Shown here: in pieces, positions 13,799 through 27,024 of the stretch
How the letters are laid out: every line of letters starts with the position of its first letter
Position numbering within the stretch: the first letter of the stretch is position 1
Source of the DNA: Rhodocollybia butyracea
Taxonomy: Eukaryota > Basidiomycota > Agaricomycetes > Agaricales > Omphalotaceae
Length of the DNA stretch: 64,000 bases
Direction of reading: 5' to 3'
Assembly (NCBI GenBank): GCA_015501585.1
Contig: JADNRY010000044.1
Location: 186,001 to 250,000 of the forward strand
Position numbers and translations under genes: made by a program
The notes under the pieces: model-generated
The model's database searches: none
What the model saw: the letters and a program-made list of their open reading frames with translations, nothing else
What the model was told of the DNA's origin: nothing

Positions 13799-15637
13799 TT
13801 ATAAGCCGACTGATAAAGAAACAGGGCTAAGAGATGAGACAACTACCACTTGGCCTTGTTGTCTTGGATTATAACTGGCAGGTTTCTCACCCCAGCCAAT
13901 CCAACCATACTTCGCACTGGGTGCATCAAGCTCAGGAAGCATACATCTAGTACCCGAGCTCGTGTGATTGGGTGTCGATTTCATGAAGGCAGAAGCAATA
14001 GCTAACTTTGTAGAAATATCGTAGGTGCCAGAAAATTTCGAATCCAGTGAGACGTTACAAGGTGCTTGGTTATTCTGTACCATTAAGTCGAGAGGCACAG
14101 GTGCGGTTGATTTGTCGTGGGTAATGTTTAGAGTAATCGGCCCGTCAAAATTTTTAACGTGGCCAACAAAGTTGATATAGCTGGAAGAGGTGGCGGGAGT
14201 GGGGGCAAGCAAGACAACGTCGGCATTTATTTCGCTTCAGATGGGATTAGTATGAGGAATGACACACGGGTCTTAGACTAACCTTTCACCAGTGTCGAGT
14301 GAAAAGAACGTCGGTCCATCTCTTGTCGGTCCTTGCACGACGGTCAGATGTGCTGATATTGAACTACAAGAAAATTAAGTAAGACCGAGGGGGACAACGA
14401 TCAAAGACTTTACCCTTGGACCGTGTCCAATTTTAGCAAGTTGGTAGCGTTGTAAGAACCAGAAATGGGTCCTACAAGGTTCTTGACACTGATCTGATTT
14501 GCCCAAACAGACTGAGGGACGTTAGCCATCAGGCCCAAAGTAAGTGTGAAGGACATACATCGACCCGTATGCCTTGATGCATTCCTTCAAGAACGAGGTT
14601 TTCTAGTATAACTCGGGGACTTATGGAACCAATTGTTTGGGTGAACATAGGAAGGTAGGTGACGAGATTATCGAGTTGACGAGGAGATGATGATTGAGGG
14701 AAAAGTAGGGTGATATTGAATGCAAGGGTTTGATGCGCAGTTAGATTTGTAGGAATCTGAACGATAGTGAATCAGTGATAAAATAGGATGGAATAGAAAG
14801 GATGCTAAAATGCACATATAAGGATAGACCTCGACTATCTCCATCACTTGCACTTGGCGAGAAACAAATTTTGCAAGCATCTCGAATTCCTAGCGAGGTT
14901 GACATTGCGGTTAGATGAAAGATGGCAGTGGTTGCGGAATGGTCCGGATTAATATCTACAGTCAGCCGCCCAGAAACCTGAGTTTGAGAATTGTGGGCGT
15001 CCGTATTCCATGCGCTGGAACGTATGGAAAAGGACCCTTCAGGATCCAAAGAAAATGTCGATCTGAGTGTATTTTAATATAGGCTTTGCAAGATTAAAAA
15101 TGCACCATACTTTGAGTGATACAAGCCATCGTTGGAGATAGTGGTAGAGTTCCACTTATTGCACAAAATCGACTGGGACATGGAGAAAAGCCCAGAGTTA
15201 ATCATGACGAGGGGGGATGAGAGAGAAGCATCAGAGGCCGAGCCATTTTCCCATGGCGCTGGACCATTCTTGTGTTGACGAGCAAGTTTCTGCGAACAAG
15301 ACTGAGTTGAAATCCTATAAAAGGAAGACGGGAAAAGACGAACCGTTACAATCAAAGGGACACCAATGGTTACACAAAGAGCAATGTAAATGGCAAGAGC
15401 ATATAGGGTAGCTCTCCAGAAGCGAGAGTCTACGGTTTGAAGGGAATGTTTGCGGAAAGAAAGCGTAGAGGAGGATGGCGCAGGAGACGAAGGAGAATTA
15501 TGTTGTGCTTGAGAAGTTTCGTAGTCGGGTAAGAGAGATGAACGTCCTGCTACAGGCAGCGGGAGCCGTACAGTCGTACCAGCAACATCAGAGTTCAACT
15601 TTCTATGCTGCTGGTCGTCGGGGTCAAGAAGAATCAT
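13799..15637 (-). CDS. single-pass membrane protein of unknown function
   Basis: I do not recognise a named family. The N-terminal about 75 residues are hydrophilic and rich in Ser/Pro (cytosolic tail), followed by one strong membrane segment (FWRATLYALAIYIALCVTIG, about residues 75-95) and a long C-terminal region predicted outside the cytosol. That region spans several exons (15074-15637, about 14741-15049, about 14280-14600, 13799-14212) and contains segments such as GSFSIRSSAWNTDAHNSQTQ and FVGHVKNFDGPITLNITHDK, suggesting beta-rich repeats, with potential N-glycosylation sites (NGS, NST, NIT). The topology resembles fungal type-II plasma-membrane or vacuolar anchor proteins. The start is the first in-frame ATG. 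Internal exon limits are approximate. Confidence 0.65.
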
Positions 15638-16503
15638 CCCAGCGATGCATAAAAACCACTTGAACTGTCGTGGAAGAACTTCAAGAAGAGAGTGAGAGAC
15701 AATGTGTCACGTGTCGGGAACGGGCGTCCGCAAAATACTAATACTGTAGTAATTCCCACCTGTAACTTTGAGAGCCGCATACATTTACTCGAACAAAGTC
15801 GACTATAATGCTCAAGACCACGTTGTGTCTACTACTATCTTATTGAAACTTGTTGAAAAATAAGAGATACTCAGCCCGATTTAAGCTTGAGACTTACCGG
15901 CGGGAGTAGTATTAGACTAATTCGTCTGAACCCTGACTACGGCATCGCGGCTGACGTCAGAAAAGTATTTTACAGATTATCAAGTTATTGTACTGATTAG
16001 TTTTTTTTTTCAGAGCGGCGGCAAGTATGGGCTCTGCAAGCTTCAACGCATATCATTACTACAATGTCAGTCAACAAAATTACTACAGGAGCAATGCAGG
16101 CTCTCCCATTTTTAAACTTGGACTTGTACATCATCCATCAACGGGAATTTTATTTCCGGACAAGCCGCCGGAAACAAGATGAGCAGAGTGTTCCCTTTCT
16201 AGAGCGCCTTGGGTTCTTTACTTTCTCCTTTGTGCAACGAAATATGAGGGGTTTACATCCCGGGTATTAGACAGGTAAATAGAGCTTAAATTCGATAGCT
16301 TAAGCTACTTTCTCCTGATCTGCCCCCCTGAGTTCTGACTGCCGAAACCCGGATCATCCGGTCATCGAGGAACCATTGAGTTTCGCCCTTCTCTTCCAAT
16401 TTCTACCTCTCTCTCTCTACCTTTGGTCCACATTATTCTCTACTTTCCACGCAGAGATGGTATCAGAGTGTTGAGCCTAGAAAAACCCGGCCAAATCTGC
16501 TAG
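15638..16503. other. divergent promoter region
   Basis: About 866 bp separates two divergently transcribed genes, the membrane protein (minus) and the histidine kinase (plus). Apart from the CACGTG and a CT-rich stretch at about 16385-16435 just upstream of the kinase, which is typical of fungal core promoters, I see nothing specific. Confidence 0.5.
15708..15713. promoter_or_regulatory. CACGTG E-box upstream of the membrane-protein gene
   Basis: A palindromic CACGTG lies about 70 bp upstream of the ATG of the minus-strand membrane protein. This is the core site of Cbf1/Pho4/USF-type bHLH regulators in fungi. Use of the site is inferred from position only. Confidence 0.3.
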
Positions 16504-19500
16504 ATGGGTGGTAACATGGACGAAACTCTGCCTCTTCCGGTTACTGACACATCGTCACCCCGAATACGACTACGAATACACCAATTTCTAGCTAGGATAT
16601 ATAGCAACGTTTGGATAAATCTTGCCGCTGGCAACCCTCCCTCTAGCTCGTCCGAATTCGATGAAGATGTGGCAAATTTACCTCTGAATGACGTCGCTGA
16701 GGCAGGAACAGTCATCACTTCGGAGGAAGAAGGAGGGTATGTCGAAAAAGTCGTGGTTGAACAAACATGGGGCAGTGGACCCCGAAGCAAACCTACGAGC
16801 GATGGCTCGGACCCAGCAGAACCTAAAGAGTCCAAGTCTGGGGAAATACAACCGGTTCAGATGGAAATGCATGAAACGGAAATTGATGGGCATGATCCAA
16901 CAGTAGCCTTTCTACTCAGAACTTGGCTCAAGGCTAAACATTTCTTTTACCCGATGCCCTTTGACGTTGGAAGCGAAGAGGTATATGACCGAGACGACTG
17001 GTATTCGAAAAAGAACCTTGCTCAAGTAGCTTCGGCATGGCTCATCGTCAACCTCATTTTAGCTTGTATATCCGTACCACGCCCGTGGACCCTTATAGAC
17101 TATATATTCTATAGCGGAGTACGTTCGTCCAGCTTGAACGTCTGCGAGTCTAATCTCATTACCTAGATCGCACCTGTACTCACTTTGCCGATATTCGTCA
17201 TGGTCATGTTTAGCTGGCCTCGCGAGAGGCCGGTGTTGTATCAGATTGCTCTCACCTTCAGTCTATGGATGTGGTAATTTTTTCTTCTTCTTCTTCAGGT
17301 TCTCTATTAACCTCTATACAGGCCCTTTATTCTGGTTATCAACATCCGTATCTGCAGTTACTATGTTCCGCTATTTCGTGGCGCACTCGTCTCTTGCAAT
17401 CGCAAGGATTTCATCAATACGTTCTTTTATGCAACAGCCATGCAGGCTATAGGACTTTTTGGATTACGGTTAGAAAGGCTGTACGCAGCGATTGCAGCAG
17501 CGTTGTGGTTCATCGTGTAAGTATCATATGTCATTATGGCTATATCGGTGCTGGCGTGGGTGGACTTTTGAGTCGCCATCTTGTGTCATCTTTGGTCCGT
17601 AAATAGGGCTGACGCTGACGAATTGTTTTTTTATAGCTCTTGTGCGCTCATTATACCGCAGCACCAAGTTTGGTGGAGATGTACGTGGTTTTCAGCTTAG
17701 ATATCCCCTATCTTGATGACACAAACAATTCTAGCCATGTTAAATTTTGCTGCGTTCCACATGTGTAAGTTTCTACTTCTTTCTCCCATTCTTCCCAGTT
17801 CTTATGCTTTTATAGTTCTAATATGGGTCCACGAACGTCGGGAGAGTGTAAGTATATATCCAAAAGTCTATTGTTCACATTTCCGATGCCAAACTATAGT
17901 CCGAACGCCGACTGTACGCCATGAAGGTTCAAGTCAAGATCCAGTACAAGGCCTTGCAACGTGCTCAAGCTAACGAACGTCGAACAACGGAATCGAAGCA
18001 TCGGCTGACCTCGTGAGTCCTCCCTTTTATTTTTACGTATATTGTGCTGTCGCTCTGTGTTTTTCTGATTATTTATCTAAATTCTAGATACGTTTTCCAT
18101 GAAGTCCGTGTTCCATTGAACTCTGCTCTTCTTGCCGCCCAGAGCATGGAAACTTCCGGGACAATATCGAAAACATTAGAGGTTGAATTTGAGGCGTTAA
18201 TGGGTAGTTTGACTACGATGTCCCAAGGTAGGTTGCTTTGCTGGTTTTCTCTGGTTCTCAAATTTTGATTCTATTAACAGTGTTGAATGATATATTGGAC
18301 TTGTATGTCATTTACGTGGTGCTGCATGATTAATTCTCACTCTTGACAGTAATCGTCTGGATTCGGGTCAATTCGAGTTGGTTTCGAAGGTTTGCTTGAA
18401 ATGGTCTATAATGGGACTCCTAAGCTAATTTTATTCTTCAGCCTTATCCTTTTCATCAAAGTGAGGGAATACGCCTCTGTTGTCGCAAGTAGCACTGATT
18501 ACTCGTCATAGCGGTTCGCTCATTGATTATCCCCTTGCAAATGGCTACCGCACAGAAAGGGCTAACGCTTCACACGGAGCTGGATCCCAATATCGATAGG
18601 GTTGCCCGTTGTGCAGCCTACCGCGCCATGGGAGAAACTGAAGAGGTTATCCAACGACATCTTGAAGACCACCCGGATGTCGATGGAGTGGTCATAGGCG
18701 ACCAGGCAAGATTCAGACAGATAGTCACGAATTTTGCTAGGTGAGTTCATTTGTTCGAGTAACCATTTCATCGCTGACTACACAACCCGTAGTAACGCAG
18801 TCAAATTTACCTCAGCAGGTGGTGCAGTCACTATCAAGACCAAGTTGGTCATGCCTTCCATTGGAGAAACCGCTCAGAATAATTCCGGTTTTCCCTTGTC
18901 GGCTTCGAGACTGGCGCAGCATGATTATGATCATACTGCAAAGGATGAGTCGATTATTATTCGCGTGGAAGTGATAGATACAGGATGTGGGATTGAAGGC
19001 TCCGAGTTGACTGGACCCAAGCTATTTTGTGAGTGGTTTGTGAAAATTTCTATTTCTAATGAATCGACGTATGGCTTTTACAGCTGCATTCAATCAGACT
19101 GAGAGAGGAAAGCAGCAAGGAGGTAAAGGTACGGGACTTGGGCTAGCTCTCGTCCGCAATATCGTCAAGCTCAGTGGAGGTCGTTTGGGCGTCAAGTCCC
19201 AGTTCAACAAAGGTTCAACGTTCTGGGTCGAGCTTCCGCTTAGCGTTGGGCGGAAAGCCCTGGCTCCCTCTACCAGACTCAACATATCACGGTCAAATAC
19301 ACAAGAGTCAGCTTCAACAGGGGCCAACATGGCTAAGGAAAAGAACTTCTTTGTCGATAACGTGAAGCCAGCGGCCCAGTTGACGAAGTTGGTGGATGTT
19401 ACTGCATTAAATGCATCAGAGATCTCGCTAGTGGCATTGACTTCAAACACGGAGCCAGGTATCTAAGCATACATTAGTTTATATACCGCCGCTCAAATTT

Positions 19501-20562
19501 CTTTTAGTTGGCCACAATGACCTTGTTGTTGACTCGCAAACTGACGGTGTTCCACCTACTTCTATTCCAACGATGACGAACCCAGCACCTACTGTTCATA
19601 TGGAATTGTCGTTCTCCCCTACAAATGCTCCGTCCACGGTACAGCAGCCGGCCTTTATCAGAACCCAACTCAACAATACTATCATGCAACCATCCCCAGC
19701 CCGCGCGTCACCTTCCGCGTCGTCAGTCTCCTCCCTTTCCGTTTTCGACAATTCCTTTTCCCGCACAAATGGCTCTGCCGCTAATAATGATGTCCCCGCG
19801 CCCCAGACTAACCACGATGTGCCCAACAAGTCCCCGCCTAGCTATATCTCTGGTCTACCTGTACTTGTCGTCGACGATGATTCAATCACAAGGACTATGA
19901 TGGATCGCGTGTTAAAAAGACAAGGATGCGATGTGACAACGGCGGAAAATGGAAGGGTCGCGCTGGAGTTGATATTGGGGGATGAGTGGGATCCGGGGGT
20001 GTTAGAGCTAAAAGATGACAAGTCTAGGTCAATGGATGAGAAAGAGGAATCAAAGACGAAGACTCTCAGTGTTTCCGAAAGCGTGGCTGACAATGAAGTT
20101 GGCTTTCCCCCGAAATCACCTATGGGTAACCAATTGCCAGACATATCAACCGCAATCTCACAAAAGTCTGATCGGACAACACATGCTGACCTACCCAAGT
20201 TCGCTGTAGTCTTCCTTGACAATTCTATGCCGGTGCTGAATGGCTTGCGGACTGTGGAGATTTTACGAAGGCTGAGGAGAAGGGACTTCATTGTTGGGCT
20301 GACTGGTGAATAGAATTTTCGTAGCTCTTGAGATGTTTCTTAATCCATGATCTAGGTAACGCGCTGCTACCTGACGTCGAGGAGTATATCCAAGCGGGTG
20401 TGGATATGTACGTGTCCGTGACTAGGGAACCGATGTAAACTAATGCATCTTTACAGTGTGCTAACGAAACCTGTCATGAAAGACCAGATGACGTCGGTCT
20501 TGAAAGAAGCAAATGCTCGGCGGCAGCGTCAGCTTTCTTTCCTACAAGAACGGACATTATAG
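16504..20562 (+). CDS. membrane-bound hybrid histidine kinase
   Basis: This is a two-component sensor of the hybrid type. The acidic N-terminus (about 140 residues) is followed by several membrane segments (ASAWLIVNLILACISVP; APVLTLPIFVMVMFSW; then others around 17320-17760). The HisKA domain carries the phospho-accepting His in FHEVRVPLN (codon 18098-18100). The ATPase domain shows the N box (NFASNAVKFT, across an intron near 18740), G1 (DTGCGI) and G2 (GTGLGLALVRNIV). A receiver domain begins LPVLVVDDDS at about 19855 and holds the phospho-accepting Asp in FLDNSMPVLNG (codon about 20218-20220) and the conserved Lys in TKPV. A Ser/Pro-rich linker of about 200 residues joins the two halves. 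By family knowledge, the signal passes to a histidine phosphotransfer protein. The input signal is unknown. Confidence 0.88.
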
Positions 20563-20886
20563 AACGCGTCATTTGGTTTTGGATAACATACACACGACTC
20601 ATACACATGACTTTTTCCCATGGAATACCCACCACCCTTTCACGCTTTAATTTCTCTATATTCTGTGAATTTGCTTTCGCGCTGTCGGTTGTCCATGTAC
20701 TGATATATATCTCTAATAATCTGTATTACTTTCACTGGATACGTCCAAGCTTTGCATCTATAGTACTATTCCTAGATCAACCTTGCATCGAAGGCGCAAT
20801 ATGAAAATTACTTTGGTATAAATGCTACGCGTTGAACTACAATAATGAAAGACATTGGATAAATATATAGTGAACTTGTCAGCAGT
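20563..20886. other. 3' region between convergent genes
   Basis: About 324 bp lies between the stop of the histidine kinase (plus) and the stop of the P-loop ATPase (minus). It is AT-rich and contains no open frame of note; it should hold both 3' ends. Confidence 0.5.
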
Positions 20887-23794
20887 CTAGTACTCCTCCA
20901 CATCAGAAAGTGATGCAGCAGAAGCATACTCTGATATGGTAGCACCATCGTCTGCCATTTCTTCTTCCTCGTACTCGCAAAGAACCTCCTTCATCGCAAA
21001 CTTCACAATGGCATCGTTTGGGACCAGTTTCGGTCCCAAAAGAGGTCCCATCGCAGCGTCCAACGGCACATCTGGTTCATATGTATTTCTCCAACGGGAA
21101 TGGCGTCGCCGACCATGCAAAAACACCTCCTGCTCCGATACAGGAACCATAACATCCTCTTCAGAGACAACACCAGCACTCCGCTCTGGGTTTCGATGAT
21201 TTGTATTGCCCACAACCGTGTGTCCACTGCTCCCGGCTCCTTCGATACTAAGCGGCCTCGGCCGTCGATTTAGATACGACGCATCTTCCGGCTCATTCTC
21301 TTGAGTCACAGTCTCCGTCCATCGTAGATCTAAAATCTTGCCTTTGACCATCCCGTCAACAGCTTGTACACCGAGTTCCCGACACAATGCAAAATATGGG
21401 AGGTAAGTCGTGCCATGCTCAGTGATCCTGCTCATGACTCTGAGAAGTTGCATTGCTGTAAAATCGGATTCGTAGACCATTGCTGCCTCACTGTTGCTGG
21501 GGCGTTCACCTGGCCCATGGGGATTGCTGATTGCTGAGTAAATTCTGAACCCAGAAGCACGTGGGGGGCGTATGGATTCAGATGAGGATTGTGGTGCTGG
21601 TGGTTGAGCTGGATTTGTAGATTCAGATTCGGGCGGATGTTCGGTAGAATGGATCATATGGAGGTTCAGAAGAGCATGAGCTTGTAGAAAATGTGAACTC
21701 TGTTTCACTAGGGAAAATCAGGAAAAAGAACCGTTTTATCATCAATATCGCACGCAACATACCATCTAGATGCCCGTTAGAATTTACTGCAATATCATTG
21801 GTCAGCGAAATGAACGACGAGAAGAAATGGATAAGTCACCATAATCCGTTACGAAATCTTGCCAGTGCACGAGCTTCCCGCCGAACGCATCAAAGAGTAT
21901 TTCGAAATCAAGCCCATGTTGAATATTCTCCGGAACACGTGGCAGTAAAAGTTCGCGAAAAAAGGCCCTCGTCTCTGCTTTTGAGCAATCTCCGATTGTT
22001 ACGATCTAAACGGTTCAAGAATGGTAGGGTAAACGAAGTCAGCAGGCTCACCTTGCAATGTTGCATTACATTCAACTGCCTCAACCAGGTGTGATAGAAC
22101 GGGTCGCTAGTAGCGTGTATGACATGACATAGTCGATCCTGTTTGGTCAGAACGAGGAATGCACTTAGAAGGCAATTCATCGCGTCAGTGGACTGGATGA
22201 GCGCAGGACTAAGAGAAGAGGTTAGCGCAATCCGTAGAGGACAGATGTGGGACATACATACAGCTTGTGTGCTTCATCGAAGAAAATAACCTACAAAATA
22301 TTCAATCCCAACAATTTCGGGCAGTTAAGAGATCATTTTACAGGCATTTTTTTCGCGGGCCTCTTCCGCTCTTTCTGATTATTTCCCCCGCTCTCGTTTT
22401 TCTGCTCCTGGTGTCCTGGTGGGTTTTTCTCGCCATTCCTTTTCAAGTGCAGAAAATTTCGGAACCTCCCATAACGTTCATGCTTAGAGGAGTCGACCCT
22501 AAACCCGTTCAATCGTTTCGGATCTTCGTCGTTCCGCATTTCTCTTGCTGCTTTGTCGTCCTCCTCTCGGTAAGGATTGAATTCCCAGTATTTCAAAAGC
22601 GCCGACTATGCCACTTTGAGTTGAGTATAGCATCGAATACAAACTAGTCAGACCTGGAAAAGCTCCATGAGCCTTGCTACATCACTTGTCTTGACACGAT
22701 TTATACCGCAGTCTGAAGGAATTTCAGACAATCTACGTTCGACATTCAGCCTATCGTGCTGATGAGATTATCAGCTGGCAGAAGTGATCAAGCAGAACAC
22801 GACTGTACCTTGAAACTCCATGCTTCTTTCTCAAACTCTTTGTACCCTTCCATTTGAGTGGATATGGCCTCAAAGTACTGCTCCATCTGGCGACTCAAGC
22901 TCGTGTATAAGCTGGCAAGGTCGGCAAATCCGGCTATGCGAAGGTCAAAATGAAGAACATGGTACGAGTCTCGGCATAACACTTCGCGAAGAAGGGCAGT
23001 CTACCTCATGTTTAGCATCCCTATCATTGAACACGATAAAAAACCCCACTTTTCCGACGGAACTTGCTCCGAACAGGACCGTAAATGATGGTTCCCCCTC
23101 TAATGCTCTTTCAATGGCCTTGATTTCAGGTTGACGAGCAAAGAAGCCGGGAAGTCTGGAGAATGTGTGTTTCGGGCGAAGTTGCGAGCGTTCGCGGTTC
23201 TCACTGATTTCTTGCCGAGCCTCTTCAAGAAGTCGTTTAGACTCTGTAAGTGAGCGAACAGTTTCTGCGGGCTGTAATGCTCTCAACGAGTCGGAATATC
23301 TGAACGGTCAAGTAAAGCATACATTCGTTATCACGCCCACAATCTCTCCAATTCCGAAAAAATTGCGCTTCTGTATGTCGGCCGGGTAATAAGACGACCT
23401 CCGTCGTGGAATGTTTGTGCGAAAAAGCCAGTGCATAGACGCGATTGTCTCGCGGGATTTCGAGTTGTACTGTGACGACCTTCGAAGTTTGTTCTGTCCT
23501 GGGGGCGCGACAGGCATACTTTCTGGCAGAGAACTAGGTATATAAAGTGAGAGAGATATGCGGAACGGAAGATTAACGTTCATACGGGTTATATGGATCA
23601 TAATATGACTGCTCTCCGCCTGGTCTTCGCGTGTTCGGAGCATTTTGCGCACAAGTAGAGCCACGGCACACGTTGAGGATTGATCAGCTGTGCTGGTTCA
23701 TGGCATGATAAGACCTCATGTTAAGGTACATACTGTACAGCGAAGTGAAAACGACCGAGGTCGTGCTATCCTGTCCACTATCTAGTGACTTCAT
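20887..23794 (-). CDS. P-loop ATPase, conserved fungal protein
   Basis: Reading the minus strand gives FFGIGEIVGVITN, spliced to PAETVRSLTESKRLLEEARQ, then an ATPase core with Walker A in TVLFGASSVGKT (near 23040-23075, split by an intron) followed by ALLREVL, and a Walker B in VIFFDEAHKLPALI near 22235-22290. Later exons give CHVIHATSDPFYHTWLRQLN and a C-terminal helical region ending SLSDVEEY. The order resembles archaeal-type/STAND-like ATPases that many basidiomycetes carry; I do not know its function. The N-terminus is unresolved. An ATG at 23794 with a GTATGT donor is my tentative start, but two ways of splicing the next 150 bp keep frame, so the first about 60 residues should not be trusted. 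The Lys/Glu-rich insert near 22333-22500 may hide further introns. Confidence 0.65.
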
Positions 23795-23862
23795 GATGAC
23801 CGCACCGTCCTCGTGATTCACTTGCTTCTATATAGGGCATATACAAGTTGCTATGCATTAAT

Positions 23863-26741
23863 CTATTCTATCCCCGCATATCTTACATCTGAATTCTCAT
23901 CCAACCATTTCAGCCATTTCTTCAAATAAGTACCTCCATGGCTCACCGTCGACGAGTCGCCGACGATACACTGGCAATATAACCATTAGTAACGATTTAG
24001 AGCACAATCAGCTACACCCACAAGGTGACGCTTTGCTCGAGTCATAGCAACATTCAAACGCCTCTTGTCCTTCAAGAACCCAACCTCACGCTAAAAATGA
24101 ACCTGTGAGTGCCGTTACCCCTATCCATAGCACGTACACACCTTATCATTGCTCCTAACCAGAGAGATAACCACGGAATCCTTTTCGCGACCTTGCATTC
24201 CATCGACGGTTCCGATTTCCAGTGTTGTGCCATACAAGGGTCTCAAAAGGGATGTTAACAGAGTTACCTGTGCTTGGTATGGAGTGATAACAGCGATACG
24301 TTCCGGGCCTACCCCAGCTGCGACCTATACAGAGAGCAATATGAGAATACATACCAAGAAGAGTCATTATGAACCCACCAGGGCATCCACCCACTGCTTC
24401 ACCACCGTTGCCTCATTCTCATTGCATCTACTTCCTTCGTCACCATCACCATCTACCCGTTCAAAATACTCGCATCCAGCAGTGTCGAAGAAAGTCACAG
24501 GTGTGCCGAGAACCTCTTTCCGCGTCTCCTCGTCGATGGTTGATTTCACCGACGTTGAACCATTGTCTTGCGTTTCGGGAAGATCGAGCAGGAGATGCTT
24601 GGCAACAGAGGAGTGAGAAGTCAACTTGTTCGAGTACAAGGTTCGGGATGGGAATGTACATATTTGATCGTGCATTCTGGTTATCGAAGGCGTTAGTATG
24701 AGTGAATAAACAACTACCTAAGGACATACCGGTACTGAACATTCAGCATTCTTTTGATCCCAGATCCATACATCGACTCCAGGCGGTCAAATAAAGTTGT
24801 TTCTAGTGTGCGTGAAGGGCGTAATTGCCCAACTTGGGTCTTCGAAGACTGAGTGTTTTTCTTCGTAGCTAGTTGAGCTGCATTGGGACTGTTATCTCCT
24901 TCGCTGTCACTGTTCGCATCGTCGTCATCTTCCTCTTCCGAGTCGGAATTAGAGGGAGAACGCGATGAACTAGGACCGCTGTCGACAGTTGACGGCTTAG
25001 TTGTTTTTTTTTGCCTGGTCCGCTTTGGTGGAAGATTTCGAGGTCGGTTTCAGAGTCTGCTTCTTGTCCTTCCCGTTCCTATCTAACGAAAGAACTGTCG
25101 GAGGAAGTTGCAACGGATCGCCAGCAAGAATGAGCTTTTTCGCCTTGAATACTGGGATCCAGCAGACCTTTGATCTTTTATGAATATCAATCAACTGACG
25201 AGCGCGTTGAGCTCACCGCTTCAAGGGCTTGGGTTGCTTCATCAATGATTACCACATCAAACTTCAGGTTCCGTAGCTGTCTTCCCCCCGATGAGTGACA
25301 CGTAGCGACAACAACCTGCAGAAAGAATATGAGCTAAATCGAGTATGTTACATGTGTTACATACCTGAGATTCTTCAAGTACAGAAGTGACGATACCACC
25401 TTCACGTTTTCGGTACCTAGAGAAGGGTGAGCCAATAGTTCTCGATGGGAAGTAATACTCTTACTCTTTCCGCAACGCCTTTACTTCATCCCACATCTTT
25501 TTCCTCTCTGCACCTTTGATCTTTCCTTTCACGCCCTTTCCCTTGCCTGATAGTACCCCGAGCGTCGCTTCGAGTTCGGACTTTACGTCCTTCACTAATG
25601 CTGCTTGGTCCGTCCTGGCTGCTTTAATATCTAACGTAGATTCCAGAATTCCTTGATGAGCCATGACTCGCGCGGGGTGGCCTATTCTGGTCACCTTTAT
25701 ACGTGGGCTGTTAGGAGAGACAGGAAGCGCGAGAAGTCTCTCAAGGATATTGTCGACAGATAGGTTGGAGGCTCCACATACAAGGATTCGTTTCGAACGA
25801 TCAGAGGAAGTGATGATTTGGCGGATGATTTCGATGAGAGTATGAGTCTATGTAGATGAGCATAGATATACTTGTTTGGCCAATGAAGACTGACCTTGCC
25901 TGTTCCCGGAGGTCCATGGATACACGCCACTTCAGGTGATTCTAGACAAAACTTGATGGCTTCCTTTTGACTGGGGTTCAGAGTTTCATCGAAAAAGGTG
26001 ATGTCGTCAAGCCTATCTTTGGGCGAAGGAAGTGTCAATCCCATGAGCACTTGGACAAGGGGTGTAAGTTCAGTGTCCTTTTCGCCTTTGATGGTCTTTT
26101 CGAGTTGTTCTATAGCGCGGTCCATACTAGAGTCACCGATTTTGAGATAATGGCGGGAGACATTGGTAAGAGCGTACCGATCGTATGTTACACTATTCGC
26201 CAGCTTTACTAGACGACAGCGTTCTGGTAGATTGAGTTCATCTTCGCTATCCACTGCAATGACGATACGCGTATCAGAGACTTTGTACACGACGCCTTGT
26301 ACCGTTGAATCTTTGGTATCGGCCACTGCTGGCTTCTTTGTTTTGGTAGTTACATTTGCTTCTATTCGAGCCAAGTCTCCTGGACTGGTGGCTTGCAATG
26401 AATACTACGTTCAGAAAAGAAAATGAGATGAATACCGAAGTGTATGGGGAGGGAAGATAATTGAGCTGTGATATGCCGAGGGCCTTTCGAGTTGGACTAG
26501 TCTGCACTCGGGAAGTGAGGAATTGAGTATCGGGGTCCCATTATACACACGTCTTTCCGCCTAAACCAATTTTCACTTCTTGAACTCCAAGCCCCAATAA
26601 AGCTAATCCCTTTTTTTCCAGCAACTTTGGATCAAAGTTTGAGAGTAGATCTGAAGTCTGCGAGATTGAAGCTTCTCTTTCACGAGCGAGAAGGACTTTC
26701 TGCCTGTCGATGAAAGCTGATAGTTGGCTATCAGTGGCCAT
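23863..26741 (-). CDS. HCS1: IGHMBP2/Hcs1-type superfamily 1 DNA helicase
   Basis: The protein starts [20 protein letters not shown] and carries the superfamily 1B helicase motifs in order: Walker A in [10 protein letters not shown] (near 25890-25920), [15 protein letters not shown] (near 25235), [10 protein letters not shown] (near 25105), NVQYRMHDQI (near 24670-24735, across an intron), [20 protein letters not shown] (near 24185) and [12 protein letters not shown] (near 24035). The last exon ends SDVRYAGIE. Hcs1 relatives unwind DNA and associate with DNA polymerase alpha. Between the DPLQLPP motif and the next motif is a long Lys- and Ser/Asp-rich insert where the frame breaks at a run of nine A (plus-strand T run 25004-25012): the upstream frame stops at 24997, while the downstream helicase motifs need one base fewer. 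This may be a sequence error, an unrecognised intron or a real mutation. Confidence 0.85.
25004..25012 (-). other. homopolymer at helicase frame break
   Basis: Nine consecutive T on the plus strand (A on the coding strand) sit where the helicase frame must shift. With eight, the Lys/Ser-rich insert would read through into the downstream motifs. See the helicase entry. Confidence 0.7.
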
Positions 26742-27024
26742 GACTGAGCGCTAATTTAGGCGCCAAGGTTCCAGATGATTATCACTCCTGTCTTCTTCTA
26801 CACCTTTGCATTGCATTCTACCCCTCTGCGGCCTGCCTCAAAGTTGTAGCAACCAGCAACCGGAGATCGCTCTAAACGACACAGCAAATTCCGATAGGTA
26901 GCGGGCTGTCGAGGGCAGCTTGCATGCATAAATCTTAGAATGCAGAACGTCAGTAATTCTCAAGTAATTCTGCTTGAAGGTGTTTGTGACCATGTCACGA
27001 TCTTGAGCTTATCTTCTCCAATCA
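26742..27024. promoter_or_regulatory. divergent promoter, helicase / racemase
   Basis: The helicase (minus) and racemase (plus) start codons lie 283 bp apart, so both promoters must share this interval. CT-rich runs occur near 26795-26830, next to the helicase side. No specific factor site stands out. Confidence 0.5.
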
